From Limnephilus marmoratus (taxonomy: Eukaryota > Arthropoda > Insecta > Trichoptera > Limnephilidae): a DNA stretch of 64,000 bases. The DNA lies in contig OU862928.1 in assembly GCA_917880885.1 (NCBI GenBank), forward strand, positions 39,172,962 to 39,236,961. Reading direction: 5' to 3'. Shown here one piece after another: positions 12,201 to 24,200 of this stretch (position 1 is its first letter; every line of letters starts with the position of its first letter). The notes beneath the pieces are model-generated. The model was given only the letters and a program-made list of their open reading frames with translations, was not told the DNA's origin and made no database searches. The translations under genes and the position numbers were made by a program.

Positions 12201-15200
12201 GGCAAGGAGTGTGTGCCAAGACCGAGATGTTTGGCGGTTCGTTCTCTCTGCCTACCTCTGAGGAGAAACGGCGACATGGTTAGTTAGTAATTTATTTTAG
12301 ATTTACTGTACCTACTCAATATGTATGAATAAATTGATAAAAATACATAAAATGTATTATTATCAATGAATTGAATATTCTATAGAGATAGAATATTAAT
12401 AAAAATGAATCGCCAAAATGTATGTATGCGCATAACTTCCGAACGACTGCGCCAAATTGGATAATTCTTTTGGCTTCGTGTTCGTTGTTGTCAGCACAAG
12501 GTTTGTATAAAAGAAGCGGTGAGCTCTGGCATAATTTAATTTGTATAAAAAAATTGCAATAGGTGGCACGCAAGCTGTTTGAAAACTGAATGTACTGGGA
12601 CTGAATGTATGGAATGCGGGAGGGGGGAGGGTAACTCAGAAGTGGGTTCGCGGGACAGGGGAAGGGAGCGAGTGTAGTTGGGAAAGGGAAGGTGAAGGAG
12701 GCGGAGTGGGATCACGAGATGAGAAGGAGACGCGAGAGAGGAAGGAGAGGCAAAAGAGAAACGGGACGAATGGGAAAGGACACGCAGGGAGAAACAATTT
12801 CTTTATTAAATGGCATAGCAACGCTTGCCGGGAACCAGCTGGTTATACATAAATCTATTTGTCTTTCGATGTTTATACGATCACTCCAATCAAATGAAAA
12901 GTCTAGCAGTCAATATCTCAGAACTTACTTTTTTATGCTGTTTTTCAGCATGAGGACTCAATAATTATTTTATAAACATCGATCATCCAGTTGATTAGTC
13001 AGACATCTCCGAAAAATCGAAATTTGAGTTGAGTATACAGTTATATGTAAAAGTGTACCCTCTGTCTGGTACAATACTCAGATTACTCGAAATGAATTAT
13101 AATGCAGAAAAACTTGAGTAAAATAAACAAAATGTTAATTATTCTTGTTGCTAGTAGGAAATTTCAAAATGTGATACTATTGTACCAGACCATTATGCTT
13201 CCTGATGTTATTTTATAGCATATTTAATGTGTAAAACAACACGTGTGAATAATATTTGACTTATACAACGTGTCCGGAAACTCGTAGTACAAGCGGGAAA
13301 CTGGTGAATCTACATCACGTAGAGAACCCAAAAATTTATTATTTTTTTCGATCTGAGCATTTCGATCTGAGCATTTCGATTTTAATATATTTTTTTCTAT
13401 TTTTCTATTTTTTCCGGAACTAAAGGATTAAAAAAACTTTTGAGCCCAGTTTACCCTTCGATGCATTTTATAAGACATTACACAGCTGAAATCAACCCCC
13501 TAGTGAACAATTTTTTTCAAATTTAACCAAAAAAATTCCAACTTCGGACCCGATTTACTCGAAAACGAAAGCTCAAATCAAAAAAGTTTTATCACAAATC
13601 GACTCCGAATGTGATGAGGATTTACCAGTTTCCCGCTTGTACTACGAGTTTCCGGACACCATGTATTGCTTTCCTCGTTATCTCAAAACTTAGTATTTAG
13701 AGATTTCTGACTAATCAACTGGAGATGGACATATAGCATCATGCACATGCATTTTGTCATGCTATGCTTTTAATTTTTTTTAATTAGATCCTCACGGGAG
13801 GTCTTGAGGAAAATAATTCCCCTCAGGGCCTATGTCTTCTTTGGGGATTCCGTGTGGAGGATCTTTTTAGGAAAATAAGTTCTGGGAAGAAGGATGTATG
13901 AATCTATCCCTCCCACTGTGGTGCAAGACGATGTTCCGAGAGAGTCCGGCTGGAGAGGTCAAAAGGTCTCCCTCAACCAGTCTCTCCCAATCCGGCCTGC
14001 CACACAGTTGGTGGGCAGACGCATCCGCCGCCAAGATCCGGACAAACCAAGATCCGAACAAAAAGTCGCCAAACGTAGAGAACCACTTGGGGAGACCTAT
14101 GGCAGAGGTGTTGGTAATTCAATAAAAGCTTTCAGGGGTGGCGATATCTATACTGGTAGGTCTTGGCGGCGGATGCGTGGTGGGAGACGGGATGCATATT
14201 GAGACTGGTTGAAGGATGCCTTTTGACCTTTTCAGCCGGACTCTTTCAACCTATCGCCTTGAACCGCAGTTAGAGGGATGGATTCATACGTCTGTCACTC
14301 CTGGACACATTGATCATCAGATTCCTACCCACCCTTCATACCCTTTTCCTTCCCCTCCTTCCTTTCCTAAAAATGATCCTCCACACAGCATCCCCAAAGA
14401 TGACACAGGCCCTGAGAAGAATTATTTTCCTCTGGTCCTCCTGTGTTGAGCTATTAATGTAAAAAAATCATGACTTTGCATTGCTTAGTAATGCATCCCC
14501 TGGGCACGCAACCCGAATTTCTACCGATTTCTTACATATTTCCCTTAAACATGGTAAGTTTTAAAGCTCTTAAAAAAATATGTTATTTTTGAAGATAATA
14601 TCTAGACATTACCCACGCCGAAATGCAAATTATATAAAATTCCTTCGATAGAAAAAAATCGCAAACTATGCTCCAAAAATTATTAGAAACACGTTTTTTC
14701 AGTTATTTTACAAGTTAAATGTATGAAAAAATTCACAGTGTTTCTTTAAATGCTGTTTAAGATAATGCCCGCGAGATTTTTACTCTATTTTAAACGAGTC
14801 GCGTTTTATTAAACATTTTCGCAATTTTTGCATCGATTTTGTCGCAGTAAATGTAGCGCTCTCCTCTAACATTCGTAATTTCATATCTCACCATCTTCTT
14901 CTTTCGAACCCGGTTGCAGAGCCTTAAAGCAGAATTACATTAAAGACACATGATGAAATTTTGCACACATGACATTCAAAATAAGAGTAAAATTACTTTC
15001 CAAAGACTATGCATAAAGCCAGGGCAACACCGAGGACTTCAGTTAGTATGATATACCTATTTATAAAAAAAAACGAGTGTGCTTTAGACCACACGACTGA
15101 AGTAAAACTACAAGACAAACCTCTCCCAATGAATCCAGGTATCCCTGCTAAGTTACCAAACGTAGCGAATAAGGTGACCTATGACCTAGGGGTGACATAT

Positions 15201-18200
15201 GACATTGGGGTGAAATATGACCATGGGGTGACCTACGACTTTTGGGTGACCTGCGACCTTGGGGTGACCTACGACCTTGGCATGACCATCCTTATCCTTA
15301 TCACTCCTTAAGTCAAGCGTGCGTAAAGGCCCAACCATTCGCCTAGCAATCGATCACCGTTAGCATCGATTACCGTTCGCATGACATTTTTCGTAACAAT
15401 CACCACTCTTCGTAACACATTCACCAGCTTACCCCCCAAGTCGAGCGTGCGTAAAGAAGTTTTACTTCAAAAAACACGAAATTTCATTGTAGGAGACAAA
15501 CTCATTGACTGAATTGCAAAGTAGGGTGTGTCAATTATTTCAACTTTTGAATTCAGAAACGCCCGGGGTCTCAAAAGTTGCGTCTTACAAAGAAAATGAG
15601 AACTGCATTTAAATTTTATTTTTTTTAATGGTTATTAGCCTGCTAAAATGCATTGAAAACCAGAAAAGAAACCAAAAACCTTTTTTTTTTTTAATAAAAA
15701 AAAAATTTCAGTAAGTAATTTAACTTTTTAACGTTTGTTTATTATTAAAAAATTCTTACAAATAAAAAAAAAAAGCTCAAGTTTATGAATACAAGTAAGT
15801 CAAAAGGAATTCTGATTTTATCCAGAAAAAGTGTTATTTTCCCCTTTTATATTTTTAACCAACACATCACATATGTTTAAAATAAAAAAAAATTTGGGTT
15901 CTTTGTACTGCAGTTATGGAATGAAAAATAAGTTTGGTACAAAATATAAAAAATGAACCCTTTGTTTTATTTTTTTTCCAAATCACGAAATCCATTTTTT
16001 TCCAATTTTAGGCCATTTTAGCGGGCTAATAGTGAACCATAATTTAATTTATTTTTACGTTTTCGAATAGCTACAGATCATACGAAACTTTTGAGACCCC
16101 GGGCGTTTAAATATAAGGCCATTTGTTTTCTCTCTATGGAGAGCGACACAAGCTATTGCAAAGGCAAATGTGAAACTAATATGAATACCACATACCACAA
16201 CTGATATTAAAATATCCAATATCGGGAGCCATTCTGTTAGCGATTATTAACAACATGATGGTTATACTCAAAAAATATATGACGCTGATGGACTCACCTA
16301 TAAATGTGCTGAAACTCTTCTTCATAGTGTTGGCCGTGGACTCCGGCTCGTCCAGCTGTTGAAAACAAGTTCAAAATTAAAATCTTGTTAACCCCTCCGA
16401 CAATCGTCAATATTCACTTATAATGTCTCAAACAAAATGACGGTTTTACAAAAACTTTGTGTTATTACCGGTTCACAATTAAAGCTCTATAAATGAAACA
16501 TTTCTGAACGTAGCCGAATATTAAAAACTGTTTTAGAAAGGTTACAAAATAAGCTTTCAAATTGTTATATTAAAAATAAATATTAACATTTGTAAATATT
16601 AAAATATAGAATGCAAACATTACAAAAAATGTAAAAATGACTCAGGTGATGTTTTTATGTGAAAACGGTACTAAAATCACAGATTACGTAAACAACAATA
16701 CTTATTCTATCGTATAAATGTATAATAAACACTTTTGTCACCTCACTTTTTATCATATAAAAATATTTAATAAAAATTAACAATGTCGAGCGCGGTCGAG
16801 CCGCCTGTAGGAAATTTGGCAGGTAAAAATATATGTCAGACTGCGCGAATGACAGAATATTCTTTTTATGTATTTCTATGGACAACTTGATAGGGATGTG
16901 CAGCTTGATCCACTATCGACCTTTTACTTTTTGTTTTAGGGATGTCACTAAAACAATAAGGGAGTTAGAACGATTTCTATGGAGACACACGCATTGACGT
17001 ATAAACACGCTTATTGTACTTGACTGCTATCGTATTTTTAACGCATATATCTGCTTAAGTTGGTGACCGGTTAAAAAAATATATACCAAGTAAGATTTCA
17101 AGTGCTGGAGCCAGAGGGACTGTGGCATCATCAATTTGGTTAATGTAAATTGAGAAAGGAGGTAGTGAAGGAGATAGGGGAAGAGGAAAAATTAGAGTCT
17201 TTGGTTTCATAAAGGTGTACATTTTGAATCTTTTGTGGTAAACTTTTAGATTTGAATATAAAGCGTGGTGTTTTCTGTTTCTAACATAGATGTAGATCAT
17301 ATTTCTGACCACAATAGTAAGGGAAACACAACGATTTCTATGAAACCTATGAATCATTCCCGAAAGCAATAAAATTAGTCTTTTGGGTTAAAAGTAAAGA
17401 AAAAAAAACACACAACGTAACCTAAAATACCTGTTTAACCTCGCTTTTTTTCATCACATTTCATGACATTAAATCACTTTTCAAAGGTGTTGATTTTTTA
17501 TTGTGTTTAGTTGTACGGTCACTGTTTAGTAGTAGCTAGCTTAATAATGTTTTCTATCATAAAGTCTGCTTGTTGATGCCATTTAAAATTGTTTTCTAAA
17601 AATTTACATCTGTTTACATTTTTAAAATTGCATTTTTTTAATGTCTGTGACTATTGTTATTTCCATTTGACCATAGACGACAGCACACAGAAATATATGG
17701 TAATATTGAAATAAATTCAAGGTAGAGCAATTACAGTAACTAACATACAGAATTCACACTTTTATAAATTTTACGATTCATTTATAAAACATAAAAATAC
17801 AGGAAAAACAGTGAAATATAGATGGATTCATTGGCTTCAAATCACAGTAAGCAGTTTATATGTTTCCATATTTATATTTGGAGATTTGATGCTGATTAAC
17901 CCGTTTAATCACAGGAGACTATATTTGTTCCACCTCACGTAGATCTCATAGAAATCGTTGTGTCTCCCTTACTATCAAAGTGAGAAGTATAATCTAAAAG
18001 TTATTGGAAAGAGAAAACAACACGCTTTATATTCAAATCTAAAAGTTAACCACAAATAATTAAAATATACACCTTTATGAAACCAAAGTTTCTGAGGGCA
18101 ATTTGAAAAAATATTTTGAAACTTTGTGAATTTTTTAAGAATTATTTTTACATGAAATGATTAAAAAGTGAGGTGACAAAAACATTCATAATTCATTTGT

Positions 18201-21200
18201 CTAATAAAACATGTTCGTGTTTTATTTTTTTTTTTCATTTTCAATAATTTTAATTAGAAAAAACGTAAAGGCGGGTACAGATTGCTGTAACGTAACATGC
18301 AATGTAACATGAAAGGAATATTTCATAAGTGTGGACGCAGCGCGCGCACGAACCGAGCATGTACCTACTTGTGTCTGTTTCCGGCATGTGCGCAGTGAAC
18401 ATAGCTCAGTCTGCCGAGAACAAGTCCTCCATTGTTCGCGCGCGTTCTGCCGTATAGACACAAACAACCCGTCCACACTAACGCTCTGGGCATAGTGCGC
18501 GCCCCTTTGTCTTCGGCGAAAAAAAACCGAAGCTTTGCGGATTGCGGCGCGCACGAGTTGAAATACTCTGTTCGTGCGCAGAGTGTGCGCGGTTCATGCG
18601 CGCAAGGCGTCCACACTATGGGAATTCTGTTACATTGCCTGATACATTGCGGCAATGTGGACGGCAAATTCTTTCATTGCGTGTTACATTACAGCAATCT
18701 GTACTCGCCTTAAGGTGAGCCATTTTTAAAACTTTTTGAAGTTTCCATAAATTTTTTTTTATATTTAAAAAAAATTCAGGGTTATTTCTAATAATAAAAT
18801 TTGATAGCCTATTTCACCACCTTTTGAAAACAGTTGTTAGTTTTCGGATACGATCACAAATATTCCATTTATTTGGATTTTTTTGCAAATCGGAAATATT
18901 TTGACCCTCTGACAAAATATCGTCGAGGCCAGAAGGGTTAACCTTTTATTGGCCGGAGATGTGATACCACGCGCAGTTTGTGCGCGTGCGCGCGGAAAAA
19001 ATTTCGAAAAAAATATGTTTGTCTGCGATTTTGACCCTTCTACGTACAGAATTTGTATGGAGAACAAGGTCAGAATCGCTTGCGCCAACATTTACCCATA
19101 AGATGGGCATAAATTTCATTCACCTGGCAACCCCAGAATATTTTTAAATAATTTTATCTGTGGCATCAAAATGTCAAATTTGCCGCGATTCTTTCTGTCA
19201 AAGTCGATGCGTGTTACTTGACGAAAACATCGTAAAACCTATCAATTTACGTAATTAACGCAAGTAATGTTGTTTTGGTACATAGTTTATTGTTCTAGGA
19301 ATGGGTTTCGGTCAATAAAATATACGATAGCTCAAAATTAATCCACAAAACATTCAATTCAAAATTCAAAGTGGTGCTTTGTAAGGGAATTTTCGTGAAA
19401 TGGCCTGGCCTTTAACTTTCTTGCGCATGCGCACTTCTCGCGCGCGCCCGCGCGTCTCCGGCAAATAAGAGGTTAACCGGTTAAGAGTGCTCTCTCATCA
19501 TAGAGGATCTTCCACTCTCAAACTAGGTACAAATCTGAATAAAAGTTGGTAAATGAATAGACTATAATTAATATAATTCCATACCCTCAGAGTCTTGCCG
19601 ATGGCAGAAGAAGTGGTGTTGATGACATGTGAAGCCTCGCTCTTCACCGCCGTGCTGAGTTCGTCCAGATCCTTCTTCACCATGCCCAGCACCTCGGCTG
19701 ACTGCAAACATCAAACATGAAATATCACCGATTAGACTATGTTACAAGACAGCACACAGAAAATATTACAATCAATTTATTCACTTTTTCTTGTAACATG
19801 AAATATTACAATCAATCTACAGATTTTCTCTCGTGATATGAAATATTACAGTCAATCTATTAACTTTCTCTTGTGATATGAATTATTACAATCAATCTAC
19901 AGATTTTCTCTCGTGATATGAAATATTACAGTCAATCTATTAACTTTCTCTTGTGATATGAATTATTACAATCAATCTATAGACTTTCTCTCGTGATATG
20001 AAATATTACAATGAATGTATAGACTTTCTCTTGTGATATGAAATATTACAATCAATCTATAGACATTCTCTTGTGATACGAAATATTACAATTATGTAAT
20101 CTATATTTTTTCTATTGTAATATGAAATATTACAATCAATCTATAGACTTTCTCTTGTAAATAATATGAAATATTACAATCAATCTATAATCTTTCTCTT
20201 GTGATATGAAATATTACAATCAATCTATAGACTTTCTCTCGTGATATGAAATATTACAATGAATATATAGACTTTCTCTTGTGATATGCATACCTGACCT
20301 TGAAAACAAGAGGAAGGTCCTAACCGCATTAGATTTTGAAAAATTGCTCCCATCCCCTTTTCCCGCCACTAAAAGCAGAATGGGCAACACTGGGTAATTC
20401 AGCTAGTAATTTATTATGGTGGATTTAAAAAAAAAAATTATTCCGTTATTTTTCCCAATTTTACATTTTATATTTACATATTTTGAAACTCATAAAAATA
20501 ATGGGAACCCACTAAGGTGCAACCTGTGCGTGGGTAATGTAGTTAAATATATTTTATTTTAGTACCTAGAAAAAACAAACAGTGGTTTATAAAGCAAAAA
20601 CATGATTAAAATTTGTTTAAAGTGTATACTATAGTGTACAGGGTAATAATAAGTGTATAGTGTAATAATAGGTATACGTAAACTGTAATAATAAGTGTAA
20701 AGTTTGTGAGAAACACAATTAAATAGAGTTTTTACATCTGTATGGTTAAGCCCTATTTTTAAGTCTTTTATGTATTGCGGAAGTTTAGTTGCCACTTGAA
20801 TATTTTTTGGTAAAAGATTGAAAGTATGAGGTGCAATAAAACTGCTGTGAGTTTGCATTTGTTTTGTATTTGTTTGGGGGGTATAGAATATATTTTTATT
20901 TCTAATGTTGATTCTGTTTTTATGTTTTTAAAGATATATTTCATAGTTTGCAGTATAAATAGTTTACGAAGACTGAATAGTTTAGATTCTTTGTAAAAAG
21001 CAACTGTCGAAAATGTTTTATTTCTATTATACATAACTTTGATAATATAATTTTCAGTTGTTTGTAAAGGTTTTATAAAAGCATCAAGCGCACCACCCCA
21101 TCCTATTATTCCGTACAGGAGTGAAGATTGCACTAGAGAAAAATAAATCATTTTTAATTATGTTCAGTACATCTTTAAGTCTGTAGAATATGTACGTAAG

Positions 21201-24200
21201 ATATCTTAATTTAAAAATGGAATTATTAATTTGTGATTGCCAATTTAAATTTGTATCAATATAGGTATATACCCAAATATTTGATCTTTTCCAAGTTCAA
21301 AGCAAGATGAGCATGTTACTTAATAACAGTTATCATTATGTATTCTAATGTTAAGGTTATTGGGGGGTTTGTTTTATTGTTTTTTATTGTAGTTTGACTA
21401 TTCCTATTTAGCCATGATGAGACATGTGCAATACATTTTGATGCATTTAAATTAGTTTCAAGTCAGGATTTTCCATTTATCTGTATCATCAGCGTAAGAT
21501 ACAATATTACCAGGGATTACAACATTGCATAAATCCTTTATATATGTTAGAAACAGAACTGGGCCTAGCACAGTACCCTGTGGTACTCCATTTTTTATCC
21601 TTGTTTCAGTACTACAAAAATTTCCTATTTTTGTTTTATGTTTTCTGTCTTTGAGATAGTGAGAATTTTTAATGTATCTTGAAACCTATTTATTTTATAA
21701 GTAGATTGTGATTTACCGTATCAAAGGCTTTTCTTAAGTCCAGAAATATAGCTAGACTTTTTTTGTTTTGATCAACAAATGCGTATAATTTTTTTGTCAG
21801 ATTGAATATTACATCTTCAGTGCTTAGTTTACTTCTAAAGCCATATTGATTTTGGGACAGAATTTTGTTTTGTTCTAGGTAATTCATTACTCTATTTTTG
21901 ATACATTTTTCAAATATTTTTGAGAGGTTTGAAACTAAAGAGATAGGTCTGTAATTGTCTAATATGTGCGTTTCACCCGATTTGTGAATTGGTATTATGG
22001 TGGAGATTTTAAATTGTTCAGGAAAATGTCCCTCTTTTAGGGATACATTAAAGATATGTAGCAATGGAGTTAAAATATATTGTTTTATTTTTTTAGTGTG
22101 TTACCCGATATCCATTCCTGTAGAATTCGTTGATTTAAGACCGTCAATGTGTTTATCAATTTCATTTGTTGTGATGGGTGAAAAATATTCTAAGGAGTTA
22201 ATTGAGTTGAAAGTTGAGACTGAATGCAAAGATGAGTCTACGGGTGTTATATTATCAATTTTACTAGAAGATTCAAGTACTTGATCTACTACATTTGTAA
22301 AGAAGTTGTTAAAATTTTCTGCAATGGTCGATTTGTCAGTTATAATATTGTTGTTTATTTTAATCTCATTCACATCAGTTGATGCTATTTTTTTTTTGTT
22401 CATTATTTCATTAATAATATTCCATTTTTTTGGTATCATTTTTTGCATCACCAATTTGTTCACAATAGTATTTCTTTTTGCAACTTCTTATTAACCTATT
22501 GAGTAAATTTCTGCACATTAAATATTTTGTTTTCATAAAAGAGATTATTATAGACTATTTTGATCTACATCTATTGAGACTACAGTGATCCAAGGATTCA
22601 TTTTTTTATATTTTCTCTTAGTAATAACAATTTTATTTGTACATTTCGAAATATAATCTTGTTTGTTTTTGTAAAATAATTCTAATGCTGAATATGGGTT
22701 AGCTATTGATAGTATATTGTCCCATTTTTCTGTGAGTAGATTGTTTAGTGTGATGTAATTAATATAATTTTTTTCAACAGTTTCAGAATATTCTTTTAAA
22801 TTTGTGGTTTGTATTCTGCTTAACCGGTTGAGAAAATTTGACACATTTATGGGTCAAACAGCCGATTATCGTAAAGAGTAAATTTGACCCTTTTAGGGGT
22901 CAGCTCGTACGGTCTCAGCTCGTATGGTCTCATAAAAATCGTTGGTAATTGTTCGGAACAAACGTCAACAGTCAATATGCACTTTTTTTGATAAAACTTT
23001 TAGATTCTTCTTAACCTCTCATTTGCCGCTCGTGCGCCGGCGTGTCAGGAGACTTTACACGCGATTTTGACCCACATGTATAAAGAAAGTGTATGAAGAA
23101 CACGGTCAGAATCGCTTGCTCTATTATCGCCCTTTACCATAGAGAAAACCGCAATACGCCTGGTCACTCCATATAATTTATATGAATGATTTACCGGAGC
23201 GCGGGAACGTGCGCAGTTCTTGCGCATGCGCGGAAAAAATTCTTTGGTCTTCGATTTTGACCTTTCTATGTACGAAATTTCTCAAGGACACTGTCAGAAT
23301 CGCCGGACATTGGGTGTCATGGCTGCCGCTTTTTGCGAACGCTAATTGGTGGAAACCAACCCCATTTACTCCCGGCATTCAAGGGGTTAATTACCATAAA
23401 AGACAACTATTTGCAATCGGGGAGGTTGAAAATGTTACATTTTTAATTTTATTTACGTAAATTGAAAATTTGCTTTCACACTGTCAAATCACTCTGTTTG
23501 CAGTTCGGAACAAACGTCAACGGTTAATACGCACTTTTTTTTGATAAAACTTTTAAAATTAAGATAATATACACAAACCCTGCTTTGCCAGAAAAACCAT
23601 TAAAAAACGTAGGCTGTTTTTTAAAGTAAAGATAACATACACAATCCCGTTACATAACCGTTGACGTTTGTTCCAAATATTTACCAAATCGTTATGTCTC
23701 CCTTACTATCGTGAAGAGAAATGAGTTCCATAGATATCCGCAAAAATAATAAATTATTCGGATTTATGACGTCAATCTTCCGCCAGAACAATTTAAGGTG
23801 AAAATTTTTAATGTTTGCATTCAAAATTTTAATATTTCAAAAATAAGACGCCTACTTCTAATAATACAATTTGAAAGCGTATTTAATCCCTTATCAAAAA
23901 CAGTTATTAGTTTTTAGATACGTTCAGAAATATTCAAATTATTTTGATTTTATTGGAATGCGGAAACACTCAAGAATTCACCGGCACATCTTTTTTATGA
24001 GCGGTATCAGTAATTTAATCGCAAATCTACAGGGTTAATAGTCCAACCTAACCTAACTTAGACCTCTCCAGCCGAACTCTATCGACCCATTGCCTTGCAC
24101 CACAGTGGGAGGGATGGACTCACACGTCCGTCACTCATAGACACACTGACACCCAGATTCCTACTCGCCCTTTATACCTTTTTCCTTCCCAGAACTTCCT

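Noticed and set aside
18222..18713. Overlapping ORFs of 93-110 codons on both strands
   Set aside because: They fall in the GC-rich interior of the MITE 18,268-18,711 and match no family.
19745..20290. Possible CRISPR-like array
   Set aside because: Units are contiguous 40-bp tandem repeats with no unique spacers, in a eukaryotic intron.
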